A stretch of 64,000 nucleotides of DNA from the NCBI GenBank assembly GCA_047638815.1, contig JBLIMR010000009.1:1-64000 (forward strand), read 5' to 3'. Positions 24,131 to 32,952 of this stretch are shown piece by piece. A program made the position numbers and the translations under genes. Positions within the stretch are counted from its first letter, which is position 1. Each line of letters opens with the position of its first letter. Source of the DNA: JAJRRH01 sp047638815 (GTDB lineage Bacteria > Bacteroidota > Bacteroidia > Flavobacteriales_D > JABDKJ01). The notes beneath the pieces were generated by a model. That model had not been told where the DNA came from. It made no database searches and saw only the letters and a list, made by a program, of their open reading frames with translations.

Positions 24131-25084
24131 ATGAAAAAATACACATACACAGAAAAGAAAGATACAAGATCAGGTTTCGGAGAAGGTTTATTGGCCTTGG
24201 GAAGAGAAAATAATAATGTTGTTGCAATGTGCGCAGATTTAACTGGTTCATTGAAGATGGATGCATTCAAAGAAGAGTTCCCAAATAGATTCGTCCAAGC
24301 GGGAATCTCAGAAGCCAATATGATGGGTATGGCGGCAGGAATGACTCTTGGCGGAAAAATTCCATTCACAGGTACTTTTGCAAATTTCTCCACAGGTAGG
24401 GTGTACGATCAGATTAGACAGTCGATAGCATACTCACATAAGAACGTAAAAATTTGTGCTTCGCATGCCGGTTTAACATTGGGTGAAGATGGTGCAACAC
24501 ACCAGATATTGGAAGATGTTGGAATGATGAAAATGTTGCCCAATATGACCGTAGTTGTACCGTGTGATTTTAATCAAACGAAAGCAGCAACAATGGCTAT
24601 CGCAAAACACATCGGGCCTGTTTATTTACGTTTTGGCAGACCGAAGGTTCCAGTATTTACTGATCCGGATGAAAAGTTTGAAATAGGAAAAGCACAGATA
24701 TTAAATCAAGGAAAGGACGTTACAATAATTGCAAATGGACATCTTGTTTGGAAGGCCATAGAAGCGGCTGAAAAATTGGCAGAAAAGGGCATAGATGCAG
24801 AAGTCATTAATATGCATACCATCAAACCTTTGGATGTTGATGCAATTCTTGAGTCAGTGGGAAAAACTAAATGTGTGGTTACTGCAGAAGAACATCAAAA
24901 GAATGGTGGCCTTGGTTCATCCATAGCACAGGTGCTTGCAGAAAATCTTCCAACACCGATAGAAATGGTCGCTGTAAATGATCAGTTTGGAGAAAGTGGA
25001 ACACCAGAACAACTTTTGGAAAAGTACAATCTTGAGTCGAAAGATATCGTTGAGGCTGCGGAGTTAGTAATGAAAAGGGTATAA
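24131..25084 (+). CDS. Transketolase, C-terminal subunit
   Basis: The 317-aa protein is the pyrimidine-binding and C-terminal part of the split transketolase. Landmarks are RSGFGEGLLALG, QAGISEANMMGMAAGMTLGG, GEDGATHQILEDVGMM, and a C-terminal transketolase_C domain with KPLDVDAILESVGKT and EEHQKNGGLGSSIAQ. It should assemble with the product of 21843-22718. Confidence 0.95.
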   Translation: MKKYTYTEKKDTRSGFGEGLLALGRENNNVVAMCADLTGSLKMDAFKEEFPNRFVQAGISEANMMGMAAGMTLGGKIPFTGTFANFSTGRVYDQIRQSIAYSHKNVKICASHAGLTLGEDGATHQILEDVGMMKMLPNMTVVVPCDFNQTKAATMAIAKHIGPVYLRFGRPKVPVFTDPDEKFEIGKAQILNQGKDVTIIANGHLVWKAIEAAEKLAEKGIDAEVINMHTIKPLDVDAILESVGKTKCVVTAEEHQKNGGLGSSIAQVLAENLPTPIEMVAVNDQFGESGTPEQLLEKYNLESKDIVEAAELVMKRV

Positions 25085-25211
25085 GGAAAAACTATTAATC
25101 GCTGGTGTTGAGTGTGTTGTGTTTAGTAATATTGATTAGTAAGTTTTGCTTTTTGATTGCGACATACTACTATTTCGGATTAATTTAGTGGAACCAAAAA
25201 ATAACCTAATC

Positions 25212-26216
25212 ATGAATTCAACTAAATATATAGCACTTATTGCTATTTCTGTTTTTGTTGGTTTCACCTGTCTCGGCCAGGAGAATTCATCATTTTCTAT
25301 TTCACAAGCAAAAATGAAGGACACGCAGGGAAAGCGATTTGCAAAAGAATTTAAATACACGAAAGCGATTTCAAAATTTACTGAAGCCATTGATCTTGAC
25401 CATCGACCGGAATATTCAATCAATCGAGCGAATGCTTTTATGGAAATTCAGAAATTAGATAAGGCACGATCGGATTTCAAAAAAGCCATAGCAACGGATT
25501 CTACAATGGGACTTGCTTATTTGGGACTTGCCAAATGTTTGATACGGGAGGATATTAATAATGATTCTTTAAATTGGTATTTAAACCAAGCACTCCATTT
25601 TTGTATTGTGAACGAAGATCAGGCGCTTACAATAACGACCCTTGCCGAATTGAAAATGGCAGAAGGGGATTATAAATTGGCTAAGAATTATGTGGTAACC
25701 GCGCACAAATTGGATCCTAGTAATGTGTACACTTCGGGTGTATATGCGAGGGTAGCATTCGAGTTGAATGAAAAGGAAAAAGCAATAGAAATCCTTGAAG
25801 GGATCGTTGAAAGTAATGACAGGGAGATCGGTTTTTTGATCAACCTTGGTTATTTGTATAACAATGTTGAAAGATATGATGATGCAATGAAAGTCCTGGA
25901 ACGTGCAATTTTTTACGAACCTGACAACCCATATGTTTTGGCGAATTTTGGATATACTTTATTTATGACAAGAAGATTGGAAGTGGCAAAAAAGGCTGTT
26001 GACAAATCTATCAAGAATGATCCGTCTAATGCCTATGGTCATTTTGTTAAAGGTTTGCTAGCTTTAGATGGTGAAAATGTACCTAAGGCTTGCAAGTGTT
26101 TTAATAGAGCAATGGATAGAGTACAACTGTACAATGATAGAAGCTTCAAAGAAATTAAAGAAGAAATTAAAGAAGCAGTTACAAGCAATTGTGATTCGGG
26201 ATCTCGAATAAATTAG
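25212..26216 (+). CDS. Secreted TPR-repeat protein
   Basis: The frame opens at 25146 but the ATG at 25212 begins a proper signal peptide (MNSTKYIALIAISVFVGFTC, with GQ) and is preferred (334 aa). The protein consists of tandem TPR units such as KAISKFTEAIDLDHRPEYS, LGYLYNNVERYDDAMKVLE and NFGYTLFMTRRLEVAKKAV, so it is a periplasmic or surface scaffold. Its stop codon overlaps the convergent parC stop by four bases. Confidence 0.88.
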   Translation: MNSTKYIALIAISVFVGFTCLGQENSSFSISQAKMKDTQGKRFAKEFKYTKAISKFTEAIDLDHRPEYSINRANAFMEIQKLDKARSDFKKAIATDSTMGLAYLGLAKCLIREDINNDSLNWYLNQALHFCIVNEDQALTITTLAELKMAEGDYKLAKNYVVTAHKLDPSNVYTSGVYARVAFELNEKEKAIEILEGIVESNDREIGFLINLGYLYNNVERYDDAMKVLERAIFYEPDNPYVLANFGYTLFMTRRLEVAKKAVDKSIKNDPSNAYGHFVKGLLALDGENVPKACKCFNRAMDRVQLYNDRSFKEIKEEIKEAVTSNCDSGSRIN

Positions 26217-29086
26217 AACAGACCTATCTGATCTTCATCGTCCTTTTTACCAGTATTTTTTCTCTTAAACTTTTTCTTAGGCTTTGGTTTTTCTTCTCCT
26301 GACGAACTCTTCTTTGAAGGTTTAACACTCATGTCAAGAGTCGCTGACTCCTCGGAGTCAAGATCTAAAGTGATGTCATCCTTTTTCCATTTCTTGCCTT
26401 TTTCAGAAAAAGCTTTAGGCTTTTTAGTCACTTCTTTCTCAACTTCCTCTTGCTCGGTGTCAGTATCAAGGATCTCATCCGCTATTTCTTCTTTTACAGG
26501 TTCATCTTCTTCAATGATCTCTTCGAAAGGAAGTAGGGTGTAGGATTTCACCTTGTAAGCCGTCAATCTATTGCCAACAGAACTGATGCCTTTAGGCTCG
26601 ATGAATTTTGATAGGTTGATCTCTTCATCGGGTCTATCGTTGCTTCGTTTATCAAACTCCAATTTTATTATTGGCAGGTCATGCGATGCAATTACTTCAA
26701 TAGTTGTATTCTCATTTTCATTAACAAAACGAACCTCCGAGTTTGACAATTCCGGAATAAATCTTTTTGCGGTCACTCTTTTTCTTTCGCCATCCCAATA
26801 GATAATTGATATCGGGATTTTCTGTTTCCATTTTTCAACGGTAGTTAAATCATCCGTAAATCTGAGAGATAACTTAGGTTCCACTAATCGATAAAATCCG
26901 TTTTTCGAAAGCAATAATAAACGATCACTCGCTTTAAACGCCCCTAAATACTTTCCTCTTCCATCAACGTTAAGTCTTCTGACGACTTCATCAAACCAAA
27001 TCTTTCGTGCGGACAGCGTAGACTTACCAGCCTCTTTAAGTTCAATTTTACTAATGAGGTTTTTCGTAAGCGTATTTCCTTTAGCTTGTCGACCTTTGAT
27101 GCCGAGATCACTAAAGTCAAAATCAAATTTCAGCTTTTTCAATTTCGGTCTGGGTCTCAATTTAACACTAATAACTTCCGCTTGACCATTGGGGTTTTCA
27201 GTGAAGTATGTGATACGAGATCCCTTGGTGCCTCTTGTCAGATTGTACTCTTTGTCACGAGTTATGGAAGTAACATCAAACCTTTTGATGTATGAGTTTC
27301 CGCCAGTACCGTCTTGATATACCACATTGTATATCGTTCTTCGGTCGCCTTTTTTCCAAACTGCGGCATGAATGATATCCTTACCAACGAATTTTTTAGC
27401 ATCAACTTTAGTGACCATCATAACACCATCTTTTCTGAAGATGATAATGTCGTCAATGTCAGAGCAGTCACTGATGTATTCATCATGACGAAGGCTGTAT
27501 CCCATAAAACCTTCCTTATGGTTGACGTATAATTTTTTATTGGCAACAACAACTTTGGTCCTGACAATATCCTCGAAAGATTTTATTTCAGTTTTCCTTT
27601 CTTTTCCCTTGCCGTATTTCTTTTTTAAATTTTTGAAATACTCAATAGCAAAATCAGTCAGTGTGTCGAGGTGACCTTGAACTTCTTCCAGTTCGTCCTC
27701 AAGACGCTCAATGTTTTTATCAGCCTTTTCCTTATCAAACTTAGATATACGCTTGATTTTTATTTCGGTCAGCCTCACGATATCTTCTTCGGTGACTGGT
27801 CTCTTGAGGTGCTTGATGTATTTTTTTAAGCCCTTATCGATGGCACTAATAACACCTTCCCAAGTTTCTTCTTCCTCGATATCACGATAGATCTTTTTCT
27901 CGATAAATATTTTTTCCAAACTAGCAAAGTGCCATTGTAATTCCAGTTCTTCTTTTCTTATCTCAAGCTCTTGTCGTAAAAAATCTTTGGTTTGATCAAC
28001 TGAAATCTTCAGCATTTCACTGACTGTTAGAAAAACAGGTTTGTCTTTGTCGATCACCACTGAGTTGGGAGAGATGGAGATTTCACAATCTGTAAATGCA
28101 TAGAGTGCATCTATCATTTTGTCAGGAGAAGTCTTAGGCGGCATATGAATAACAATCTCTGCCGTGGCCGCAGTATTATCCTCAATTTTTTTCACCTTTA
28201 TTTTCCCCTTTTCGTTCGCCTTTAGAATAGACTCAATAAGTGCGGATGTTGTAGACTTGTGCGGAATTTCGGTAACTACTAGAGTGTTTTTGTCCAGCTG
28301 AGTTATCTTGGCACGAACTCTAACTTTTCCACCTCGCTTACCATCATTGTAATTGGAGAAGTCGGCTAAAGCTCCGTTAGGGAAGTCAGGATAAAGTCTT
28401 TTGCTTTTCCCTTTGAGATGGGCAATAGCAGCATCAATAATCTCGATAAAATTGTGTGGTAAAATCTTACACGCTAGTCCTACTGCAATACCCTCTGCTC
28501 CTTGAGTAAGAAGTAGTGGAAACTTAACAGGGAGGTCAATAGGTTCTTTGTTTCTTCCATCATAGGAAGATTGCCACTTTGTAATTTTAGGGTTGAAAAC
28601 AACATCAAGAGCAAACTTCGAAAGTCTGGCTTCGATATATCTCGGTGCTGCCGCTCTGTCACCCGTGAGGACGTTACCCCAGTTTCCTTGTGCATCGACT
28701 AAGAGATCTTTCTGACCCATTTGAACAAGTGCATCTCCAATGGAGGCATCACCATGTGGGTGGAACTGCATCGTGTGACCGATGATGTTGGCTACTTTAT
28801 TGTATCGTCCATCATCCAATCTTTTCATGGAGTGCATCAATCTTCGTTGCACTGGCTTGAAACCATCGATAATATGGGGAACAGCTCTTTCGAGAATTAC
28901 GTATGAGGCATAGTCGAGAAACCATTCTCGATACATGCCCGCAACGGAAATTACATTTTCTCCGCCCATTTCATCATCACCATAAACGTCACCACCTTCT
29001 TCGGGGTTTTCATTTTGGTCTTGCGAATCTTCTTGATTTTCGTCTTGGATGTTGTCCTCTTCTTCTTCGGCCATTAAGGAATTCAA
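26213..29086 (-). CDS. parC: DNA topoisomerase IV subunit A
   Basis: ParC cuts and rejoins DNA to decatenate chromosomes, acting with ParE. The 957-aa product has an acidic N-terminal extension of about 45 residues, a GyrA/ParC winged-helix domain with the active-site tyrosine Y150 in AAAPRYIEARLSK, the HPHGDASIGDAL block, a tower region and a C-terminal domain. It ends in a long acidic then lysine-rich tail (KKSSSGEEKPKPKKKFKRK). It starts one base after the parE stop. Bacteroidota GyrA proteins are related, but pairing with parE and the divergent C-terminus favour ParC. Confidence 0.95.
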   Translation of the reverse strand: MNSLMAEEEEDNIQDENQEDSQDQNENPEEGGDVYGDDEMGGENVISVAGMYREWFLDYASYVILERAVPHIIDGFKPVQRRLMHSMKRLDDGRYNKVANIIGHTMQFHPHGDASIGDALVQMGQKDLLVDAQGNWGNVLTGDRAAAPRYIEARLSKFALDVVFNPKITKWQSSYDGRNKEPIDLPVKFPLLLTQGAEGIAVGLACKILPHNFIEIIDAAIAHLKGKSKRLYPDFPNGALADFSNYNDGKRGGKVRVRAKITQLDKNTLVVTEIPHKSTTSALIESILKANEKGKIKVKKIEDNTAATAEIVIHMPPKTSPDKMIDALYAFTDCEISISPNSVVIDKDKPVFLTVSEMLKISVDQTKDFLRQELEIRKEELELQWHFASLEKIFIEKKIYRDIEEEETWEGVISAIDKGLKKYIKHLKRPVTEEDIVRLTEIKIKRISKFDKEKADKNIERLEDELEEVQGHLDTLTDFAIEYFKNLKKKYGKGKERKTEIKSFEDIVRTKVVVANKKLYVNHKEGFMGYSLRHDEYISDCSDIDDIIIFRKDGVMMVTKVDAKKFVGKDIIHAAVWKKGDRRTIYNVVYQDGTGGNSYIKRFDVTSITRDKEYNLTRGTKGSRITYFTENPNGQAEVISVKLRPRPKLKKLKFDFDFSDLGIKGRQAKGNTLTKNLISKIELKEAGKSTLSARKIWFDEVVRRLNVDGRGKYLGAFKASDRLLLLSKNGFYRLVEPKLSLRFTDDLTTVEKWKQKIPISIIYWDGERKRVTAKRFIPELSNSEVRFVNENENTTIEVIASHDLPIIKLEFDKRSNDRPDEEINLSKFIEPKGISSVGNRLTAYKVKSYTLLPFEEIIEEDEPVKEEIADEILDTDTEQEEVEKEVTKKPKAFSEKGKKWKKDDITLDLDSEESATLDMSVKPSKKSSSGEEKPKPKKKFKRKNTGKKDDEDQIGLF

Positions 29087-30946
29087 TTAAACTTCTTCTA
29101 ATATTAAGTCCTTCTCTATCTTAAGATTTTCTATGATAAAATCTTTTCTTTCAGGAGTGTTTTTACCCATATAGAATCCCAACATGTCCTCTAAGGTCAT
29201 GTCCTTTCCAATCACTACAGGCTCTATACGCATGTCATCACCAATGAAATGCTTGAATTCATCAGGAGAGATTTCACCTAGACCCTTAAAACGAGTCATT
29301 TCCGCAGTAGAACCACACTTTTTCAATGCAATATGCTTCTCTTCATCGGAATAGCAGTAGTGGGTTTCTTTTTTATTCCGAACCCTAAATAGTGGTGTTT
29401 GTAGAATATACAAATGATCATTTTTGATCACGTCAGGGAAAAATTGGATGAAAAAGGTCAGCAATAAAAGTCGAATGTGCATCCCATCTACATCGGCATC
29501 GGTTGCTACGACAATTTTATTATAACGCAAACCTTCTATATCATCTTCAATATTGAGTGCCGCCTGAATTAGATTGAACTCTTCATTTTGGTATACAACC
29601 TTTTTGGATAATCCATAAGAGTTGAGTGGTTTTCCCTTAAGACTAAAAACGGCTTGAGTGTTTACATCACGAGACTTTGTTATCGATCCACTTGCCGAGT
29701 CTCCCTCCGTAATGAAAATAGTTGTCTCATTTTTTCTTTCCGGATTTTTCGGATCGTTATAATGTAGACGACAATCTCTTAATTTCTTGTTGTGTAGATT
29801 GGCTTTTTTTGCTCTATCTCTAGCCAACTTTCGGATGCCGGCCATATCCTTTCTTTCACGTTCCGACTGCTTGACCTTTTTCTCAATAATATCCGCAACA
29901 TCTGGATTTTTATGAAGGTAGTTGTCCAGAGATTTTTTTAAGAAATCATTGACAAAGGCACGCATTGACTTGCCATCTGGTTCTATTTCGGTAGATCCAA
30001 GTTTGGTTTTCGTTTGTGACTCGAATATCGGTTCAATTACTTTAACAGAAATAGCAGCAACTATAGAGCTTCGTATATCCGACAGTTCATAATTTTTACC
30101 ATAAAAATCTTTTATTGTTCTTGCAACAGACTCTCTGAATGCGGCTTGGTGAGTTCCACCTTGCGTAGTATGAGCACCATTTACGAATGAATAATACTCT
30201 TCACCATAAGAATTGGTATGGGTGAAAGCAACCTCAATGTCTGCTCCTTCCAAATGTATAGTAGGGTAGAGTGGAGGGGCAGTCAGTTTTTCCTCTAACA
30301 GATCGTATAAACCTCTTTCGGAAAAGTATCTTGTGCTGTTAAACCATAAGGACAAACCTCTGTTGAGGTATGCATAATTCTTTAACATTCTTATCAAATG
30401 ATCTGCTTTGTACTGGTAGGCTTTGAATATTAAAGTGTCTGGTGTGAAAAATATAAAGGTGCCATTGCGCTCATCTGTCTTGACTATTTTGTTGTCTTTT
30501 CTCAAAACCCCAGTGTCAAACTCAGCTACTTTTTTTTCTCCTTCTCTTACACTTTCCACTCTGAAATATGATGAAAGTGCATTGGCAGCTTTAAGACCCA
30601 CACCATTCAATCCAACAGATTTCTTAAATGCTTTGGAGTCGTACTTACCTCCAGTATTTATTTTGGAAACAACATCAACAACTTTCCCCAATGGAATTCC
30701 ACGACCGTAATCTCTAATGCTAACAGAACCGTCTTTGACTTTGATATCAATCTTTTTCCCATTGCCCATTACGAATTCATCGATACTATTATCGATAACT
30801 TCCTTGGCTAGAATATATATACCATCATCATGAGAATTTCCGTTCCCCAGTTTTCCAATATACATTCCGGGTCTTAGACGGATATGTTCTTTCCAATCTA
30901 ATGACCGAATATTGTCTTCGGTATAATTACTTTTGTTCTCAGCCAT
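29087..30946 (-). CDS. parE: DNA topoisomerase IV subunit B
   Basis: ParE supplies the ATPase of topoisomerase IV. The 619-aa product shows the GHKL ATPase domain (ILAKEVIDNSIDEF, DYGRGIPLG, GLNGVGLKAANALS), the transducer, and the TOPRIM domain with ITEGDSASGS and ATDADVDGMHIRLL. It is the first gene of a two-gene operon with parC directly behind it. Confidence 0.97.
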   Translation of the reverse strand: MAENKSNYTEDNIRSLDWKEHIRLRPGMYIGKLGNGNSHDDGIYILAKEVIDNSIDEFVMGNGKKIDIKVKDGSVSIRDYGRGIPLGKVVDVVSKINTGGKYDSKAFKKSVGLNGVGLKAANALSSYFRVESVREGEKKVAEFDTGVLRKDNKIVKTDERNGTFIFFTPDTLIFKAYQYKADHLIRMLKNYAYLNRGLSLWFNSTRYFSERGLYDLLEEKLTAPPLYPTIHLEGADIEVAFTHTNSYGEEYYSFVNGAHTTQGGTHQAAFRESVARTIKDFYGKNYELSDIRSSIVAAISVKVIEPIFESQTKTKLGSTEIEPDGKSMRAFVNDFLKKSLDNYLHKNPDVADIIEKKVKQSERERKDMAGIRKLARDRAKKANLHNKKLRDCRLHYNDPKNPERKNETTIFITEGDSASGSITKSRDVNTQAVFSLKGKPLNSYGLSKKVVYQNEEFNLIQAALNIEDDIEGLRYNKIVVATDADVDGMHIRLLLLTFFIQFFPDVIKNDHLYILQTPLFRVRNKKETHYCYSDEEKHIALKKCGSTAEMTRFKGLGEISPDEFKHFIGDDMRIEPVVIGKDMTLEDMLGFYMGKNTPERKDFIIENLKIEKDLILEEV

Positions 30947-31181
30947 ATATTATTCGCGATTCAATTTTGAGATGATGCCTCCGAACCTCAGGCGTTGCTT
31001 AGGTTGTAGGCATAAATCCGATTGAAAAATAAAGTATAAAAGTAGTTATAATCCCTATCCAATAGGGGGTTGCGGGCCTATTTTATTAACAATCACTGGA
31101 GAGTTAATTTCGTGAAAAGTCAATGAATACGGGCTTTTGGGAAATTTCCGCCATTTAGAGCCGTTTATCTTGATCAAAAGC

Positions 31182-31218
31182 AAAAAAAAACCTACCCTGA
31201 TAATACAGGATAGGTTTT
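31182..31218 (-). terminator. Rho-independent terminator after the LysM gene relic
   Basis: CCTACCCTG (31191-31199) pairs with CAGGATAGG (31206-31214) with one mismatch, and on the minus strand is followed by a run of nine T. It would have ended the minus-strand LysM gene that is now broken. Confidence 0.75.
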
Positions 31219-31238
31219 AGAATTTTTAAGTTTTCGAA

Positions 31239-31630
31239 GACTACGCCTTTGGATTAGGAATAGTTAAAACTTGTCCAACTTGAATCATATCAGGATTCTT
31301 AAGTTGATCTGTATTTGCTTCAAAAATGTGATTGTAATCCCCAGATTTACCGTAGTACTGCTATGATATTTTACCTAAAGTATCACAGCTAACAACCGTG
31401 TGTTTATGGAAGTGTTCAGTTATCTCAATACCGAATATCTGCAATGATATCTAAAGGATTTTCTCCTCCTGCATTCTTGATTTCATCCCAAATTTGATTT
31501 TTATCATAAGCGGTTTTTGCTTTTCCGCCAATTTTAAGAACTCCATTCTCTTCGTTTACGAATCCATCTGCAAATTGTAAATATTCTCCTAAACGTAAGG
31601 CTCCTTTGTATTTTTCGTGTAACGCTATTG
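31239..31630 (-). pseudogene. LysM-domain protein (YgaU type), broken
   Basis: Minus-strand translation in two frames gives LRLGEYLQFADGFVNEENG, then GGKAKTAYDKNQIWDEIKNA and NPLDIIADI. After a frameshift near 31430 comes a LysM domain, HTVVSCDTLGKIS-stop-QYYGKSGDYNHIFEANTD and VGQVLTIPNPKA. Order and motifs are those of small peptidoglycan- or potassium-binding BON/LysM proteins such as YgaU. A premature stop and a frameshift disable it, and no proper start is seen. Nothing else is recognised in the gap 30947-31713. Confidence 0.75.
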
Positions 31631-31713
31631 TGTAATATTTAGTTGTAAATTATGAGCAATAAAGGTAATAATAGAAAGCTTTTTGCCCGTATTTTTTCAT
31701 TCTAAAAAATAAG

Positions 31714-32949
31714 TCAATTCAGGATTACAACCTCTTGGTGAATGGAGTTTTCAGAAGTCATGGTAACGAAATAGGTTCCTTTCACAAGATGTCCAATGCT
31801 CATTTCATGTATTCCGTGATCGGCAATATTCTCTTGTAATACTAACCTGCCCAAGCCATCATAAACTTGCACATTGTATTCCTCAATATCAGATGGAATT
31901 TCTATAGCAAATCGACCTTCTGTCGGGTTGGGATAGAGGATTAAATTTTGCAGAGAAATTTCGTTTAAAGATAAAGGAGCATAACCGCTTATTCTAGTAA
32001 TTCCAGTGCTTGTAGTAACCCAAACATCATTGTTTTGATCCACAGCTAATCTTCGAACAACAGGACCAGCCAAACCATCACTTACATCAAATTGTTCCCA
32101 TGAGGTGCCATTGTATACCGACACGCCTCCCACGGTTACCAGATAGTCAACATATACCGAGGACCAGACATATCCATTAAGGTCAAAAATCACGTCTTCT
32201 ACTGGATTTAAAGTATCTGGTGGAGGCAATATAAATAGGGTCGTGTGTTGTCCAACGATTGTGTTGCCTGAAAGTACATTGATGCCTTCTGAAGATGCAG
32301 CCCAGAGATTTCCGTTTGGTGCTAACGCAAGTGCGGTCATACGTTCATTGACCAGGCCACTATCTTCATCAATTAGTGAGATGGCGCCATTACTTGCTTG
32401 AGTGGCAACACCGCTCAATCCCGTTGCAAAATTCATAAGCATATTATCATCTTGTAAGATGTCATTAACACCCCCAAAAGGAAGCCCTTCGGCTGAACCA
32501 AGATTGGTCCATGTTGTTCCGTCAAAGGATGAAGCACCATTTCCAGTGCCAAACCATATGATGCCATCTGCATCTTCATTGATGCATCTTATTTGATCAT
32601 CTGCGATACCATCATCTTCTGTATAGGTTGTCCAAGAGCTTCCATCAAGGACACTGATGCCAAAGCTTGTGCCCATCCAAACACGTCCATCAGATGCGAC
32701 AAGAATACTCGAGACATTATTGTCAACCAGTCCATCAGCATCGTTATAATTTAGCCACGATGTGCCATCAAAAACGCCAACACCACCTGAAGTAGCCACC
32801 CATACATTTCCTGCAGCGTCAACACTAACATCATTACAACTATTCGATGGCATTCCATCATCCACGGTCCATGAAGTGAAAGTTTGCGCATTAAGAATAA
32901 TGCTTATTAAAAAAGTGAAGGTTAAAATCGTTTGTTTCATCAGTATCAA
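31714..32949 (-). CDS. Secreted propeller-repeat protein with T9SS sorting domain
   Basis: The 411-aa protein has a signal peptide, then repeated units with the two-component-regulator-propeller signature (WTVDDGMPSNSCNDVSVDAA, then GNVWVATSGGVGVFDG and further copies such as GVWMGTS- and IIWFGTG-type strands), and ends in a type IX secretion sorting domain (LILYPNPTEGRFAIEI). It lacks the histidine kinase that usually follows such propellers. It starts 3 bp after the CotH gene stop, so it is the third gene of an operon. Confidence 0.88.
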   Translation of the reverse strand: MILMKQTILTFTFLISIILNAQTFTSWTVDDGMPSNSCNDVSVDAAGNVWVATSGGVGVFDGTSWLNYNDADGLVDNNVSSILVASDGRVWMGTSFGISVLDGSSWTTYTEDDGIADDQIRCINEDADGIIWFGTGNGASSFDGTTWTNLGSAEGLPFGGVNDILQDDNMLMNFATGLSGVATQASNGAISLIDEDSGLVNERMTALALAPNGNLWAASSEGINVLSGNTIVGQHTTLFILPPPDTLNPVEDVIFDLNGYVWSSVYVDYLVTVGGVSVYNGTSWEQFDVSDGLAGPVVRRLAVDQNNDVWVTTSTGITRISGYAPLSLNEISLQNLILYPNPTEGRFAIEIPSDIEEYNVQVYDGLGRLVLQENIADHGIHEMSIGHLVKGTYFVTMTSENSIHQEVVILN

Positions 32950-32952
32950 TTG

